Part shown: one piece after another, positions 17,603 to 27,156 of the stretch
How the letters are laid out: each line of letters begins with the position of its first letter
Position numbering within the stretch: the stretch's first letter is position 1
Source of the DNA: Bartonella queenslandensis
GTDB lineage: Bacteria; Pseudomonadota; Alphaproteobacteria; Rhizobiales; Rhizobiaceae
DNA: 64,000 nt
Assembly: GCF_018155095.1 (NCBI RefSeq)
Contig: NZ_NAAI01000002.1
Location: 1 to 64,000 of the forward strand
Direction: 5' to 3'
Made by a program: the position numbers and the translations under genes
Notes under the pieces: generated by a model
The model's database searches: none
What the model was told of the DNA's origin: nothing
What the model saw: the letters and a program-made list of their open reading frames with translations, nothing else

Positions 17603-17712
17603 TGTCGGGTTTTCACGGAAATACAAGACCTGAGCAGGAAATACCGGGACCGCTTTGCTCTTTGGGCGGCGTCAGAACCCGACAGCTAGAGCCGATACGA
17701 CCAAAGAGCAAA
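17603..17712 (+). ncRNA. Structured leader with interleaved inverted repeats (pseudoknot topology)
   Basis: TGTCGGGTT (17603-17611) pairs with AACCCGACA (17676-17684); TTTGCTCTTTGG (17654-17665) pairs with CCAAAGAGCAAA (17701-17712). The order is A-B-A'-B', so both perfect stems can only coexist as a pseudoknot or as alternatives. It lies between promoter-like copy B and the first gene at 17740. A 40-codon frame (17602-17724) crosses it but has no ribosome site. Confidence 0.55.
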
Positions 17713-17739
17713 TTTTACAGTTGATACCAAGGAGATTCC

Positions 17740-18033
17740 ATGTTTAAGCCATCATTTCAAAAGCTGATTCAATACAGACACTACGCCAAATATGTCCCGG
17801 CATTTATTCAAATCCTGGCGCTTGGTACCATAGAAGAAGACACAATCAAACCTATCTCTGAGGCCACTCTAGATGATTTGGTCTTTGCCGCACAGGCTTT
17901 GGATAAAGAGCAAAGCGCCATTTATAAACGCCTGTCTGCCATCCGAGAGCTTTACACAGAAGCACGCTCCAAAGGAGCATTAGGCGCTGAAAATATTGTC
18001 GATGCACTCTCCCGTAAAGGAGGTACCCAATGA
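17740..18033 (+). CDS. Small phage protein of unknown function
   Basis: 97 residues, ATG with AAGGAG upstream. Not recognised; predicted mostly helical (LVFAAQALDKEQSAIYKRLSAIRELYTEA). First gene of the replication operon, overlapping the ATPase gene by 4 bases. Intact. Confidence 0.7.
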   Translation: MFKPSFQKLIQYRHYAKYVPAFIQILALGTIEEDTIKPISEATLDDLVFAAQALDKEQSAIYKRLSAIRELYTEARSKGALGAENIVDALSRKGGTQ

Positions 18034-18920
18034 GCCTCCCTATCATCTCAGCTGATGAACGTTTGAAAGAAACCAAGGGCATTAAAGGGTGCATATTCGG
18101 CAAAAGCGGTATCGGTAAAACCTCGCTCCTTTGGACGCTTCTCGCTGAAAAGACCCTGTTCTTTGATTTTGAAGCTGGTGATCTGACCATTGAAGGATGG
18201 CAAGGCGATACTATTCGTCCGCGCACATGGCAAGATTGCCGGGACATTGCTGTCTTCATTGGCGGCTCTAACCCGGCCTTGCGTGATGACCAACCTTACA
18301 GCCAGGCGCATTATGATGCCGTCACAGCCAAATACGGTGATACCAATAATCCAAATAACAGTGCACTTGACAAATACGACACGATCTTCATCGACAGTAT
18401 TACCGTGGCCGGGCGCTTGTGTTTTAATTGGTGCAAGGGCCAGCCACAAGCATTTTCAGACAAGACTGGCAAAGCTGATACGCGCGGCGCTTACGGCCTG
18501 CATGGTCATGAAATGATCGCATGGCTGACGCATCTACAGCACACAAGCGGCAAGAATATCTGGTTTGTTGGTATCTTAGACGAAAAGATCGACGATTTTA
18601 ATCGCCGTTTCTTCCAGCCGAAAATTGAAGGCAGCAAGACCGCATTAGAGCTTCCAGGCATTGTCGATCAGGTCATTACCATGGCCGAGATGACAAGCCC
18701 GGAAAATAAGTCATTCCGCTCCTTTATCTGCCACACCATTAATAGTTCTGGATATCCGGCCAAAGATAGCTCTGGTCGACTTGATTTGATGGAAGAGCCC
18801 CATCTCGGGCGTCTCATGCAGAAAATTTCGGGCAAAGCCAAGCCTGCTGCTGAACGGCTCACTTTCTCCATTGAACAGAGCGTGCCTGACAACAGCTCCT
18901 CAATTTCCCAGAAACTTTGA
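18030..18920 (+). CDS. Sak4-like phage recombination ATPase (AAA_24 type)
   Basis: 296 residues. P-loop ATPase of the RecA-like family often annotated as phage AAA/Sak4, which pairs with a phage ssDNA-binding protein in recombination. Walker A GKSGIGKTSL near residue 29; Walker B DTIFIDSIT near residue 117; FFDFEAGDLTIEGW after Walker A is typical. ATG overlaps the preceding stop (ATGA). Next gene is the putative single-strand binding partner. Intact. Confidence 0.82.
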   Translation: MSLPIISADERLKETKGIKGCIFGKSGIGKTSLLWTLLAEKTLFFDFEAGDLTIEGWQGDTIRPRTWQDCRDIAVFIGGSNPALRDDQPYSQAHYDAVTAKYGDTNNPNNSALDKYDTIFIDSITVAGRLCFNWCKGQPQAFSDKTGKADTRGAYGLHGHEMIAWLTHLQHTSGKNIWFVGILDEKIDDFNRRFFQPKIEGSKTALELPGIVDQVITMAEMTSPENKSFRSFICHTINSSGYPAKDSSGRLDLMEEPHLGRLMQKISGKAKPAAERLTFSIEQSVPDNSSSISQKL

Positions 18921-18938
18921 AACACAAAGAGGACAAGA

Positions 18939-19523
18939 ATGAGTTGGAATGATTTTAATAGTGCAGATGATCAACGTGAATTTGATGTCATCCCCAAAGG
19001 AACGCTGGCTAAGGTCCGTATGACCATCAAGCCCGGTGGCCATGATGATGCATCACAAGGCTGGACGGGTGGCTGGGCAACGCGTAGCAACACCACAGGT
19101 GCCGTCTATTTGAACTGTGAGTTTGTGGTGCTGGAAGGCAAATATGCTCGCCGCAAAATCTGGAGCCTGATCGGGCTTTACAGTACCAAAGGACCGGACT
19201 GGGCCAATATTGGTCGCGCCTTTATCAAGGGGATTTTGAACTCCTCTCGCGACGTGTTCAACAAGGACAATTCGCCAGTGGCCCAGACTGCTCGCCGGAT
19301 CAATAGCCTTGGTGATTTGGACGGTGTCGAGTTTGTAGCCCGTATTGATGTTGAGAAAGATCCAAATGAGCACGACAAAAATATCATCAAATTGGCTGTT
19401 ACACCAGACAATAAGGAATACCCTTCCCTGATGGGCGCTATCACTGGTGCAACTTCTACGCTCCAGTCCAGCACAAATCAGTTCACGAGTTCTGCCAATA
19501 ACTTACCATCATGGACACAATGA
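18939..19523 (+). CDS. Putative phage ssDNA-binding protein (DUF669-like)
   Basis: 194 residues, RBS AGAGGA. N-terminal beta-rich domain (FDVIPKGTLAKVRMTIKPGG, GAVYLNCEFVVLEGKYARRKIWSLIGLYS) resembles DUF669-type phage proteins thought to bind single-stranded DNA; Ser/Thr-rich tail (STLQSSTNQFTSSANNL). It follows the Sak4-like ATPase, a usual pairing. The assignment rests on position and overall pattern. Confidence 0.65.
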   Translation: MSWNDFNSADDQREFDVIPKGTLAKVRMTIKPGGHDDASQGWTGGWATRSNTTGAVYLNCEFVVLEGKYARRKIWSLIGLYSTKGPDWANIGRAFIKGILNSSRDVFNKDNSPVAQTARRINSLGDLDGVEFVARIDVEKDPNEHDKNIIKLAVTPDNKEYPSLMGAITGATSTLQSSTNQFTSSANNLPSWTQ

Positions 19524-19535
19524 TCGGGGGGCGGT

Positions 19536-21203
19536 ATGTTACTGAGACCAAGACAAAAAGAACTCGTCTCCAAGACAGTTGATGCGCTTTATACCCATGG
19601 CAATACGCTTGCGGTCGCACCGACAGGTGCAGGCAAGATGATTATGCTATCAGCAGTGCTGGGGCGCATGTTTGACCGCGATATTAAACGTGCATGTGTA
19701 CTTGCTCACCGTGATGAGCTGACCTTTCAAAATGAAGGCAAATTTAAACGCGTAAATCCATCACTTTCCACCAGTATTTTCAATGCGAGCGAGAAAAGCT
19801 GGGATGGCCAAGTGGCCTTTGCCATGGTGCAAACCCTCTCGCGGGAAAGCAACCTGCAATCATTGCCACCGCTTGATGCATTGGTCATTGATGAAGCTCA
19901 TCACGCCCGCGCTGACAGCTATATGCGGGTGATTGAGCATGCGCAAAACATCAATCCAAACATGAAACTGCTTGGCATGACCGCTACGCCTAACCGTGGT
20001 GATAAAAAAGGTTTGCGCCCGCTATTCTCTAATGTATCGGATCAAATCACGGTTAAAGAGTTGATTGCTTCTGGCCATCTTGTGCCGCCGCGTACATTTG
20101 TCATGAATGTTGGCGTTCAGGAAGAGTTAAGCAAAGTCCGTAAAACCGCTCTTGATTATGATATGGGGGCGGTGGCCGATATCCTTAATACACGCCCGAT
20201 TAATGAGGCGGTTGTTCAGCACTGGAAAGAAAAAGCCGAAGATCGTCAAACGGTTGTATTTTGCTCAACCGTAGAGCATGCACGGGATGTCATGACCAGC
20301 TTTATCAGCGCGGGTATCGCCACAGGCATGATCTGGGGCGATATGAGCGAAACGGATCGATTGAATAGCTTGGCTGCTTACGGCAAAGGCGATCTAAGAG
20401 TGATCGTCAATGTTGCGGTACTGACCGAAGGTTGGGATCATCCACCAACATCCTGCATTGTTTTACTGCGACCAAGTTCTTACAAATCCACAATGATCCA
20501 GATGATCGGGCGTGGTTTGAGAACAGTTGACCCGGCTGAGTTTCCCGGCATCATCAAAAAAGACTGTGTTGTACTCGACTTTGGTACATCAACACTGATG
20601 CATGGCTCACTGGAACAGGAAATCCAGCTGGACGATGAGTTTATTAAAGGCGATGCGCCATATAAAGACTGCCGGGAATGCGGCGCTGATGTTCCACTGG
20701 CCAGTAAGGAGTGCCCACTTTGCGGCTATATCTGGGAAGGACAGACCCAGGCTGACACCACGCAGACCGCTGATTTCTACATGACGGAGATCGACATCCT
20801 CAAACACTCCTCCAGCTTTCTTTGGTGTGATTTGCGCGGTGATGATCAGTATTTCATTGCAACGGGCTTTGACGCTTGGGGCGGTGTCTTTTATCGTGAT
20901 TATATTTGGTATGCTGTTGGTGGACGTAAAAATCACGCCGTACAACTTTTAGCACTTGGTGAACGTCAAGTGTGTTTTGCTGCAGCGGATGATTGGATCA
21001 ACACATTTGAAACCGAAAGCGCAGCCCATAAAACAAAAGGTTGGCTGTACCAGCTAGCTACAGAAAAGCAACTTAACTTTTTGCCGTCCCAATATCGCAA
21101 TGACTTTAGCCTAACGCGTTACAAGGCTTCAGCGTTGATGACCATGCAATTTAATCATAGGGCGATCCGTCAGGTCATTGAAAACGGGAGAATCGCCGTA
21201 TGA
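19536..21203 (+). CDS. DEAD/DEAH-box helicase with altered Walker A
   Basis: 555 residues. Superfamily 2 helicase: Q-like motif RPRQKELVSKTV, Walker A APTGAGKM (residues 28-35), DEAH (VIDEAHHA), motif III GMTATP, motif VI QMIGRGLRT, and a zinc ribbon CRECGADVPLASKECPLCGY. The Walker A Thr/Ser is replaced by Met35 (codon ATG at 19638-19640), explained by one C-to-T change from ACG; this should abolish ATP binding. Otherwise the frame is intact. Would have served phage replication. Confidence 0.85.
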   Translation: MLLRPRQKELVSKTVDALYTHGNTLAVAPTGAGKMIMLSAVLGRMFDRDIKRACVLAHRDELTFQNEGKFKRVNPSLSTSIFNASEKSWDGQVAFAMVQTLSRESNLQSLPPLDALVIDEAHHARADSYMRVIEHAQNINPNMKLLGMTATPNRGDKKGLRPLFSNVSDQITVKELIASGHLVPPRTFVMNVGVQEELSKVRKTALDYDMGAVADILNTRPINEAVVQHWKEKAEDRQTVVFCSTVEHARDVMTSFISAGIATGMIWGDMSETDRLNSLAAYGKGDLRVIVNVAVLTEGWDHPPTSCIVLLRPSSYKSTMIQMIGRGLRTVDPAEFPGIIKKDCVVLDFGTSTLMHGSLEQEIQLDDEFIKGDAPYKDCRECGADVPLASKECPLCGYIWEGQTQADTTQTADFYMTEIDILKHSSSFLWCDLRGDDQYFIATGFDAWGGVFYRDYIWYAVGGRKNHAVQLLALGERQVCFAAADDWINTFETESAAHKTKGWLYQLATEKQLNFLPSQYRNDFSLTRYKASALMTMQFNHRAIRQVIENGRIAV

Positions 21204-21394
21204 TTTCCGCATCAGATTTTGAACGTGATTGCATGAGTAAGGCTCTGCTGCCCCTTGGTGAATATGTCGCTGAGATTGGTATTGGCAAAGACTTTAAAGA
21301 TTTGACCCGTGAGCAAGTCCTGAAGCTGATTGAAGTCGTTGTGGCGGCTTACATGGACGAGCTTTCTAAGGGCTCGGAGGAGATTCCATTTTAG
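21200..21394 (+). CDS. Small phage protein
   Basis: 64 residues, acidic (KDFKDLTREQVLKLIEVVVAAYMDELSKGSEEIPF). Overlaps the helicase stop by 4 bases and abuts the nuclease gene. Not recognised; similar small proteins with a DLTREQV... helix occur in phage replication operons. Confidence 0.6.
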   Translation: MISASDFERDCMSKALLPLGEYVAEIGIGKDFKDLTREQVLKLIEVVVAAYMDELSKGSEEIPF

Positions 21395-22147
21395 ATGCTT
21401 GATTTTAATCACAGGCCCAATTTTACTGAGCGTGTGTCTGAGTTGATTGATCAGGCACTTTGCGCGGAACATAAGGCCCTGTCCGAGCGAGATTATTTAG
21501 GGGCTTCCCGTCTCGGCGAGAACTGCAGCCGTAAATTGCAATATCAATATACCAATGCGCCCAAAGATGAAGATTTTTCCGGGCGAACTTTACGGATATT
21601 TGCGGCAGGCCATTTGTTTGAAGATTTAGCCATTCGCTGGTTGCGCCTTGCCAGTTTTGCATTTTTTACCGAAAAATCAAGGGGCGGCCAGTTTGGATTT
21701 TCGGTCGCCGATGGGCGTATTCATGATCACGTTGACGGCATTATCAATGGCGCACCGGAGGCACTGGGGTTGACATTCCCAATGCTATGGGAGTGCAAGT
21801 CACTCAATGCCAAATCATGGAAAGACACTGTCAAACGCAGCGTTGTTAAATCAAAACCTGTCTATGCCGCGCAGATGGCCACCTACCAAACCTATATGGA
21901 AGGCAGTGTGCCAAACATCAGTAAAAACCCGGCGCTATTCACAGCCATTAATAAAGATACGGCAGAGCTGCATTTTGAGCTTGTACCCTTTGATGCCAGC
22001 CTTGCTCAAAATTTCAGTGATCGGGCGGTTACCATCTTAAAAGCAACCGAAGCGGATGAATTATTGCCGCGCCACACCACTGATCATGAACATTTTGAAT
22101 GTCGTGTCTGTGCCTACCGCAACCGTTGTTGGGAGGTGCCAGCATGA
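21395..22147 (+). CDS. Cas4-like PD-(D/E)XK exonuclease
   Basis: 250 residues. Nuclease with the arrangement seen in Cas4/RecB-family phage proteins: Cys44 near the N-terminus (RLGENCSRKLQYQY), catalytic Asp in HDHVDGII, WECKSLN (E-x-K), QMATYQTYM, and three C-terminal Cys in HFECRVCAYRNRCW, which with Cys44 would hold a 4Fe-4S cluster. Likely a phage recombination exonuclease. No CRISPR array is near it. Intact. Confidence 0.8.
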   Translation: MLDFNHRPNFTERVSELIDQALCAEHKALSERDYLGASRLGENCSRKLQYQYTNAPKDEDFSGRTLRIFAAGHLFEDLAIRWLRLASFAFFTEKSRGGQFGFSVADGRIHDHVDGIINGAPEALGLTFPMLWECKSLNAKSWKDTVKRSVVKSKPVYAAQMATYQTYMEGSVPNISKNPALFTAINKDTAELHFELVPFDASLAQNFSDRAVTILKATEADELLPRHTTDHEHFECRVCAYRNRCWEVPA

Positions 22148-24333
22148 CAGCAAGCTGGTTCGACTTCAACGATGCGCCAAGCCAATATCTGGAATTCAAA
22201 GAGGCTCCTGTTCCTACGGATGATATCCGTCAGCAATTGATCGGACGGCTGGATCAAGTTTTGTCTTATTTGCTGCCTGCAGGCCGCATCAAACGCAGCG
22301 TGTATAAAATCGGCGATATTCAGGGCAATAAGGGTGATAGCCTTTTAAGATTGAGCTTAACAGCGACAAGGCTGGCATGAGGCATGATTTTGCCACAGGA
22401 GAAGGCGGCGACATCTTTGATCTATGTGCCGCTTGCCACAATTTGGATACCAAATATCAATTTCCGCGAGTGGTCAGCTCGGCCAGCCAATGGCTGGGAC
22501 TGTCTGCACCTGTACCGTTGTCTGTTCCTCAAAGCAAACCAACAAAACATATCTGCGAGGATGAACTTGGCCCATACACAGCCAAATGGAATTATTTGGA
22601 TGGTTATGGCAAGCTGATTGCTTGCGTCTATCGCTATGACACAGCCTCTGGTAAGCAATTCAGGCCATGGGATGTGCAGGCAAAAAAACATCGCGCCCCG
22701 ACACCAAGGCCGCTTTTTAATCAACCGGGTCTCAAGGAAAACCAACATATTGTGCTGGTTAAAGGGGAAAAAGCTGCCGAGGCTTTGATGGCTCATGGCA
22801 TTGCTGCCACAACCGCGATGAATGGCGCCAAGGCTCCACCAGAAAAAACAGACTGTTCACCACTCAAAGGCAAGCATATGCTGATCTGGACCGATCATGA
22901 TGCGGCTGGCCGTGACTATGCCGAGGCCGTCACTACATATCTAGGTGCACAAGGGATTGCGTCCTCACTCACCGTTTTGGATGTACCGAGCGACAAGCCC
23001 AAGAAATGGGACGCAGCTGATGCTGTAGCTGAGAGCCTAGATATTCGCACCTTTATTGCTGAGTGCATCAAAACCGAAAAAGCCGCTGTCACTGCTGTGC
23101 CTACCTTCACGGTTGGGCATTTTTTAGATGACACATCGCCCATGCCGGAAGATTTGATCCTACCGCGTGTGTTAACGCCAGGTGAGCTGATGGTCTTTGG
23201 TGGTGCACCCAAAGTCGGCAAGAGTAATTTTCTGCTCTCGCTGCTGGCCCATATGGCAGCAGGCATTCCCTTCCTTGACATGAAGCACCGCGTCCGTTGC
23301 GGATATTTTATCTGCAAGCAGAGATCGGATACCATTATTTGCGTGAACGCCTACAAAATATGACATTTGATAAAAACCTGCTGCCGCTGGTTCGCAAAAA
23401 TCTGGTCGTTATACCGCAATTTAAAATGTTGCTCAATGACTACGGCGTTGCAGCGACGTGTGAGGCTATTCGTCACCACTTTGGCGCGTTAGACGTTGAT
23501 ATTATTGTCGTCGATCCGCTTAGAAACGTTTTTGATGGTGGTGAAGGTGATGCGGTAAAAATGACAATGCCGCTATGCTGTTTTTCCTGCAGCAACGGCT
23601 CGATGCCTTACGTAATGTCGTCAACCCTGAGGCTGGGCTTATCCTTGCCCATCACACACGCAAAATCCCAAAGAATCAGCTTGAAGAGGATCCGTTTCAG
23701 GCACTCTCTAGTGCCAGCAGCTTGCGAGGCTATTACCCCACCGGGCTGATCATGTTTCAGCCGGATGAAAACCAGTCTTATCGCCAGCTGATTTTTGAGT
23801 TGCGAAACGGCCCACGCCTGCGCTCCAAAGTGATCGATAAGGTCGATGGCGCTTGGCAGGAAATGGAATACAGATCAGATCGTCTGGTCAATCGTGACTA
23901 TGGTCAAAAGCTGGATGCAGAGCGCCATCGCAAACCTGATGTCATTCTTGAAATCATCTACGGGGAAGCCAGCGCCGGCCGTGTTTACACTATGAACCAG
24001 TTTTGTCAGGCATTTGAAAATCGCGCCGGACTTGGTGGCAAAAACACCATTCGTGGTCGCTTAGATGTGCTCTCCACCAAGGGCTACGTCAAGTTCTTTA
24101 AAGACGCAGATAATTACGGCCTAAGCAGTCCCTCTCGCACAAAATACGGCTTTTTGTGTGTTGAAGACATGCATCTTGGCACTAGTGAGGAGATACGCGA
24201 CCCACAGACAGGCGAAGTCTCCGCCAAGCTGCAAGCGGTCTATCCGACCCATTATAAATGCCGTCAGACAGCCACTGTTTTGCCTATCGAAAACCCTCGT
24301 AGGTGGATTTATGACGAGGAAGATCAGGCATGA
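22144..24333 (+). pseudogene. Primase-helicase, three frameshifts
   Basis: A TOPRIM primase fused to a RepA/DnaB-like ATPase. Segment 1 (22144-~22340) ends in the wrong frame; the true sequence KIELNSDKAGMRHDFATGEGGDIFDL crosses into the next frame. Segment 2 (to ~23310) has TOPRIM motifs (LVKGEKAAEAL, LIWTDHDAAGRDYAE) and Walker A GGAPKVGKSNFLLSLL. The frame changes at ~23310 (LQAEIGYHYLRERLQ, then Walker B DIIVVDPLRNVFDGG) and again at ~23560 (FLQQRLDALRNVVNPEAG, LAHHTRK). The final part is helical and ends TGA 24333. Three separate single-base lesions; non-functional. Confidence 0.85.
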
Positions 24334-24506
24334 TAAACCAACCCCAAAACACCCACAAAAACCAATTTTCCCACCCGGGAAAAATGGTCTGGTGCATTCC
24401 CAAACTGGAGCAGTTTCGGCCCAATCTGAAACTGCCGCAAATCTGCCAAAACTGGAAAATGCCAGCCATATCAACGGTTTCAGCGCAGTTTCAGGCCAAA
24501 TGCTAG
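24330..24506 (+). CDS. Possible short ORF overlapping the repeat cluster
   Basis: 58 codons starting in the ATGA overlap with the primase stop. The protein contains KLEQFRPNLKLPQICQNWKM, which simply reflects the AAACTG repeats in the DNA. Whether it is translated is unclear. Confidence 0.3.
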   Translation: MINQPQNTHKNQFSHPGKMVWCIPKLEQFRPNLKLPQICQNWKMPAISTVSAQFQAKC

Positions 24507-24580
24507 TTTTGGTCATCCAGTTTCGTTCAAAACTGCCCAAACTGGAGAAAAAGCCTTTTATTTCAAGACTTAGCCAGTTT
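24402..24580. repeat. Nine AAACTG/CAGTTT motifs
   Basis: AAACTG occurs at 24402, 24429, 24449, 24530 and 24539; its complement CAGTTT at 24411, 24486, 24518 and 24575. CCAAACTGGAG occurs twice exactly (24400 and 24537). The cluster lies directly after the primase-helicase gene, a common place for phage origin iterons. Confidence 0.55.
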
Positions 24581-24603
24581 GGAAGTGTTTAGGAAAAAGA
24601 CTC

Positions 24604-24620
24604 CCTCTCCCTACGGGAGA
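24604..24620. terminator. Hairpin before the resolvase gene
   Basis: CTCTCCC-TAC-GGGAGAG, 7-bp perfect stem, with further short complementary segments downstream. No T run, so termination is uncertain. Confidence 0.35.
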
Positions 24621-24707
24621 GAGTGCCCCTATGGGTGCAACTCTCCCCAGTCGAAGGGTTTGTGGGTGCTCATTTCATCTTTCCCAATAATCAAACAGGA
24701 GGTCTCC

Positions 24708-25262
24708 ATGGAAAAAACCAATCTCGATCCAGTTATCAAGGATTCCTTGACAACTCCAGTTCGTCGGAATTCCCGACAAACTGAAAATGACCAACCGATT
24801 TTGCTCAGTCTCGATCTTGGCACAGCCACGAGATGGGCACTATCCAACAAACATGGACGCATTATGAGCGGCACAGCGCATTTTCGTCCCCATCGCTTTG
24901 AAGGTGGTGGCATGCCTTATCTACGCTTTTTACGCTGGCTAAATGAAACCCGTGATGTGTCGGGCGAGATCAACGCGGTCTATTTCGAAGAAGTCCGCAG
25001 GCATCTTGGTGTGGACGCAGCCCATGCTTATGGCGGCTTTTTGAGTTCATTCACCATATGGTGTGAAGAGCACAACATCCCCTATGAAGGTGTTCCGGTC
25101 AGCACGATTAAAAAGTTCATCACGGGCAAAGGCAATGCTGGCAAGGCAGCGGTTATCACAGCTGTCAAAGCCCTTGATCATCAACCGGAGGATGACAATG
25201 AAGCCGATGCACTTGCACTGCTCTATTTTGCCCGTGAGCAAATGATGAGAGGCCAATCATGA
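24708..25262 (+). CDS. RuvC-like Holliday junction resolvase, phage type
   Basis: 184 residues from ATG 24708 with AGGAGG at 24697. RNase H-fold resolvase: LLSLDLGTATRWAL (first Asp), VYFEEVRRHLG (Glu), VSTIKKFITGKGNAGKAAV, and the C-terminal DDNEADALALL with paired acidic residues. Resolves branched phage DNA. Overlaps the next remnant by ATGA. Intact. Confidence 0.85.
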   Translation: MEKTNLDPVIKDSLTTPVRRNSRQTENDQPILLSLDLGTATRWALSNKHGRIMSGTAHFRPHRFEGGGMPYLRFLRWLNETRDVSGEINAVYFEEVRRHLGVDAAHAYGGFLSSFTIWCEEHNIPYEGVPVSTIKKFITGKGNAGKAAVITAVKALDHQPEDDNEADALALLYFAREQMMRGQS

Positions 25263-25543
25263 AACATGCCAACCAACTTTTGACTGAAGCAACAAGGATA
25301 CTCGCTGATCGTGGTGAAAGCTATGGATCGCCACAATCATTATTCGAAAACGTGGCCAGACGCTGATCACTGACGTTGGGCGTAGATGTGCGTGTTGAAC
25401 AAGTCATCATCTGCTTGATTGATCTGAAGCTGACGCGGTTGAACAACAATCCCTGACATCAGAACAGCATTATCGACGTGGCCGGCTACGTCGCACTTTT
25501 AAACGAAATCATCCATAACACCGGAGGCGCCTATGAAGCATAA
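25259..25543 (+). pseudogene. DUF6378-like protein with two in-frame stops
   Basis: A single open phase interrupted by TGA at 25364 and another TGA after LNNNP. It reads MKHANQLLTEATRILADRG...ENVARR, stop, SLTLGVDVRVEQVIICLIDLKL...stop...IIDVAGYVALLNEI. The family pattern predicts Trp at the first stop. No frameshift is needed. Confidence 0.65.
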
Positions 25544-25916
25544 CTGGACAGAAAAAGACGTGGCAGGTCAATTTGAAGAATCTATTTCAACTTTGAAAAA
25601 GCTGCCGCCTGCGCGAGCACAAGGTTATTTTAATGCCTAGCCCGAGATTGTTCGTAGCATAGAAGAGATTGCGGGAGTTTAACCCATGCCGCTTCACTTG
25701 CGTGCGACGTCTGATGCTATTTCACGCATGGAGCAAACACTATGCTGGATTACATGGGTTGATATTGAGAAGCGTCACTTGATCTGGCATCGCGCTGCTC
25801 ACGGGCGATGGGAAACAATTTGCTGGGAACTCGGCTGTGATCGTAGCACCGCATGGCGCACATGGAATATTGCGCTGGCAAAAATTGCTGCTTGCTTGAA
25901 TGCAGAACAGAAATAA
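25533..25916 (+). pseudogene. DUF6362-like protein with two in-frame stops
   Basis: One frame from ATG 25533 to TAA 25916 with TAG at 25638 (where the family has Trp in the YFN-W-PEIVR motif) and TAA at 25680. The second half, ISRMEQTLCWITWVD...WETICWELGCDRSTAWRTWNIAL, is an HTH region typical of this phage family. Confidence 0.68.
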
Positions 25917-26229
25917 AATGTTGCAACACTTTAGTATTCGACATTTGCATCATTTTTGGCTACTATAAGACCTATCTATAATCCGCAGCAGTGTACACAC
26001 AGGCAGCCGTCCAGAATTCAAGCGAGCCGCCATCAATCTGATTACGGCTTTTTTGTTCCTCACACCACCATTTACCAATGCCGCTCTCATAGACCAAGCC
26101 ACGGGTCCTCCCTAGGGCTTGATCCTATGCGGGCTGGCTGGGCGCAATATTTCGCTAGCGTCAGGGCAGAAAAAGCGGTTCGCAGTTCGCAGTAGGTTTG
26201 CACGTCATGAATATATAAAAAGGTTTAAA
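25917..26229. other. Stretch without recognisable gene
   Basis: About 310 bases between phage remnants. No frame has a convincing start and ribosome site. Probably degraded coding sequence of the prophage. Confidence 0.4.
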
Positions 26230-27087
26230 ATGGATTTAAATGTTCAGCAGATTGCGCTCGAGCAGCTCATTCCCTATGCGCGCAATGCTCGCACCCATAG
26301 CGATGCTCAGGTCACGCAAATTGCAGACTCCATCGCTGAGTTTGGCTTTGTAAACCCTATTCTGATTGGTGGCGATTAACATCATCATCGCAGGCCATGG
26401 TCGTGTTATGGCGGCCAATAAGCTGAGGCTAAAGACAGTTCCCAGCATCAGGTTGGATCACCTGACCGAAAATCAGCGCCGCGCTTTGGTGATTGCTGAT
26501 AACAAAATCGCCGAGAACGCTGGATGGGATGAAGAGTTACTACGCTTAGAATTACAAAATCTAGCAGATGAAGATTTTAATCTTGATCTGTTGGGCTTTG
26601 ACGATGTGGAGTTGGACGATTTGTTGACATCATTGGATGACGATGAAGCAGCCGCATTTGATGAAAACATTCCAGAAGTACAGGAAAACCCTGTCAGCCG
26701 TATCGGCGATGTCTGGATTATGGGTGAGCACCGTTTGCTCTGCGGCGACTCCACAAGCAAGGCTGATATGAAAAAACTGATGACAGAGGAACTGGCCGAC
26801 ATGGTCTTTACCGATCCACCCTATAATGTGAATTACGGCGATACAGCCAAAGACAAGCTGCGCTCCAAAAGTACAGTTAAAGCTGGTCGCAAAATTATGA
26901 ATGATAATCTGGGAGATGATTTTGAAGCATTTTTAACCTCAGCCTGCAAAAACATGCTTGAATATACGAAAGGCGCTCTCTACATCTGCATGAGTTCCAG
27001 CGAGCTTGATCTAAATATGTAGATGTGATTGTGCGTCGCTGGCAGGATATGACTGGATTGCAAGCAACACTATCTGGCACAGGATAA
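26230..27087 (+). pseudogene. ParB-domain DNA methyltransferase, frameshifted and internally deleted
   Basis: Starts MDLNVQQIALEQLIPYARNART (ParB-like N-domain). One extra T near 26377 shifts the frame; it resumes as NIIIAGHGRVMAANKL and runs through the methylase motif IV FTDPPYNVNYGD to MSSSELD. There it jumps, with a frame change, to KYVDVIVRRWQDMTGLQ, the end of the methylase (normally after motif I and CELDP). The catalytic motif I region is missing. Such enzymes protect or mark phage DNA; this copy is dead. Confidence 0.82.
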
Positions 27088-27156
27088 ATGTTTGCAGATG
27101 TTGCAAATGAACGCCTGTCCTTTGTGAATAAAACTATATCATCAGGTGAATAGACA

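Noticed and set aside
21395-22147. Cas4-like nuclease as sign of a CRISPR locus
   Set aside because: No repeat array and no other cas gene anywhere in the window; phage recombination nucleases share this fold.
25956-26195. 79-codon plus-strand frame between phage remnants
   Set aside because: No ribosome site, unusual composition and no recognisable family; more likely decayed sequence.
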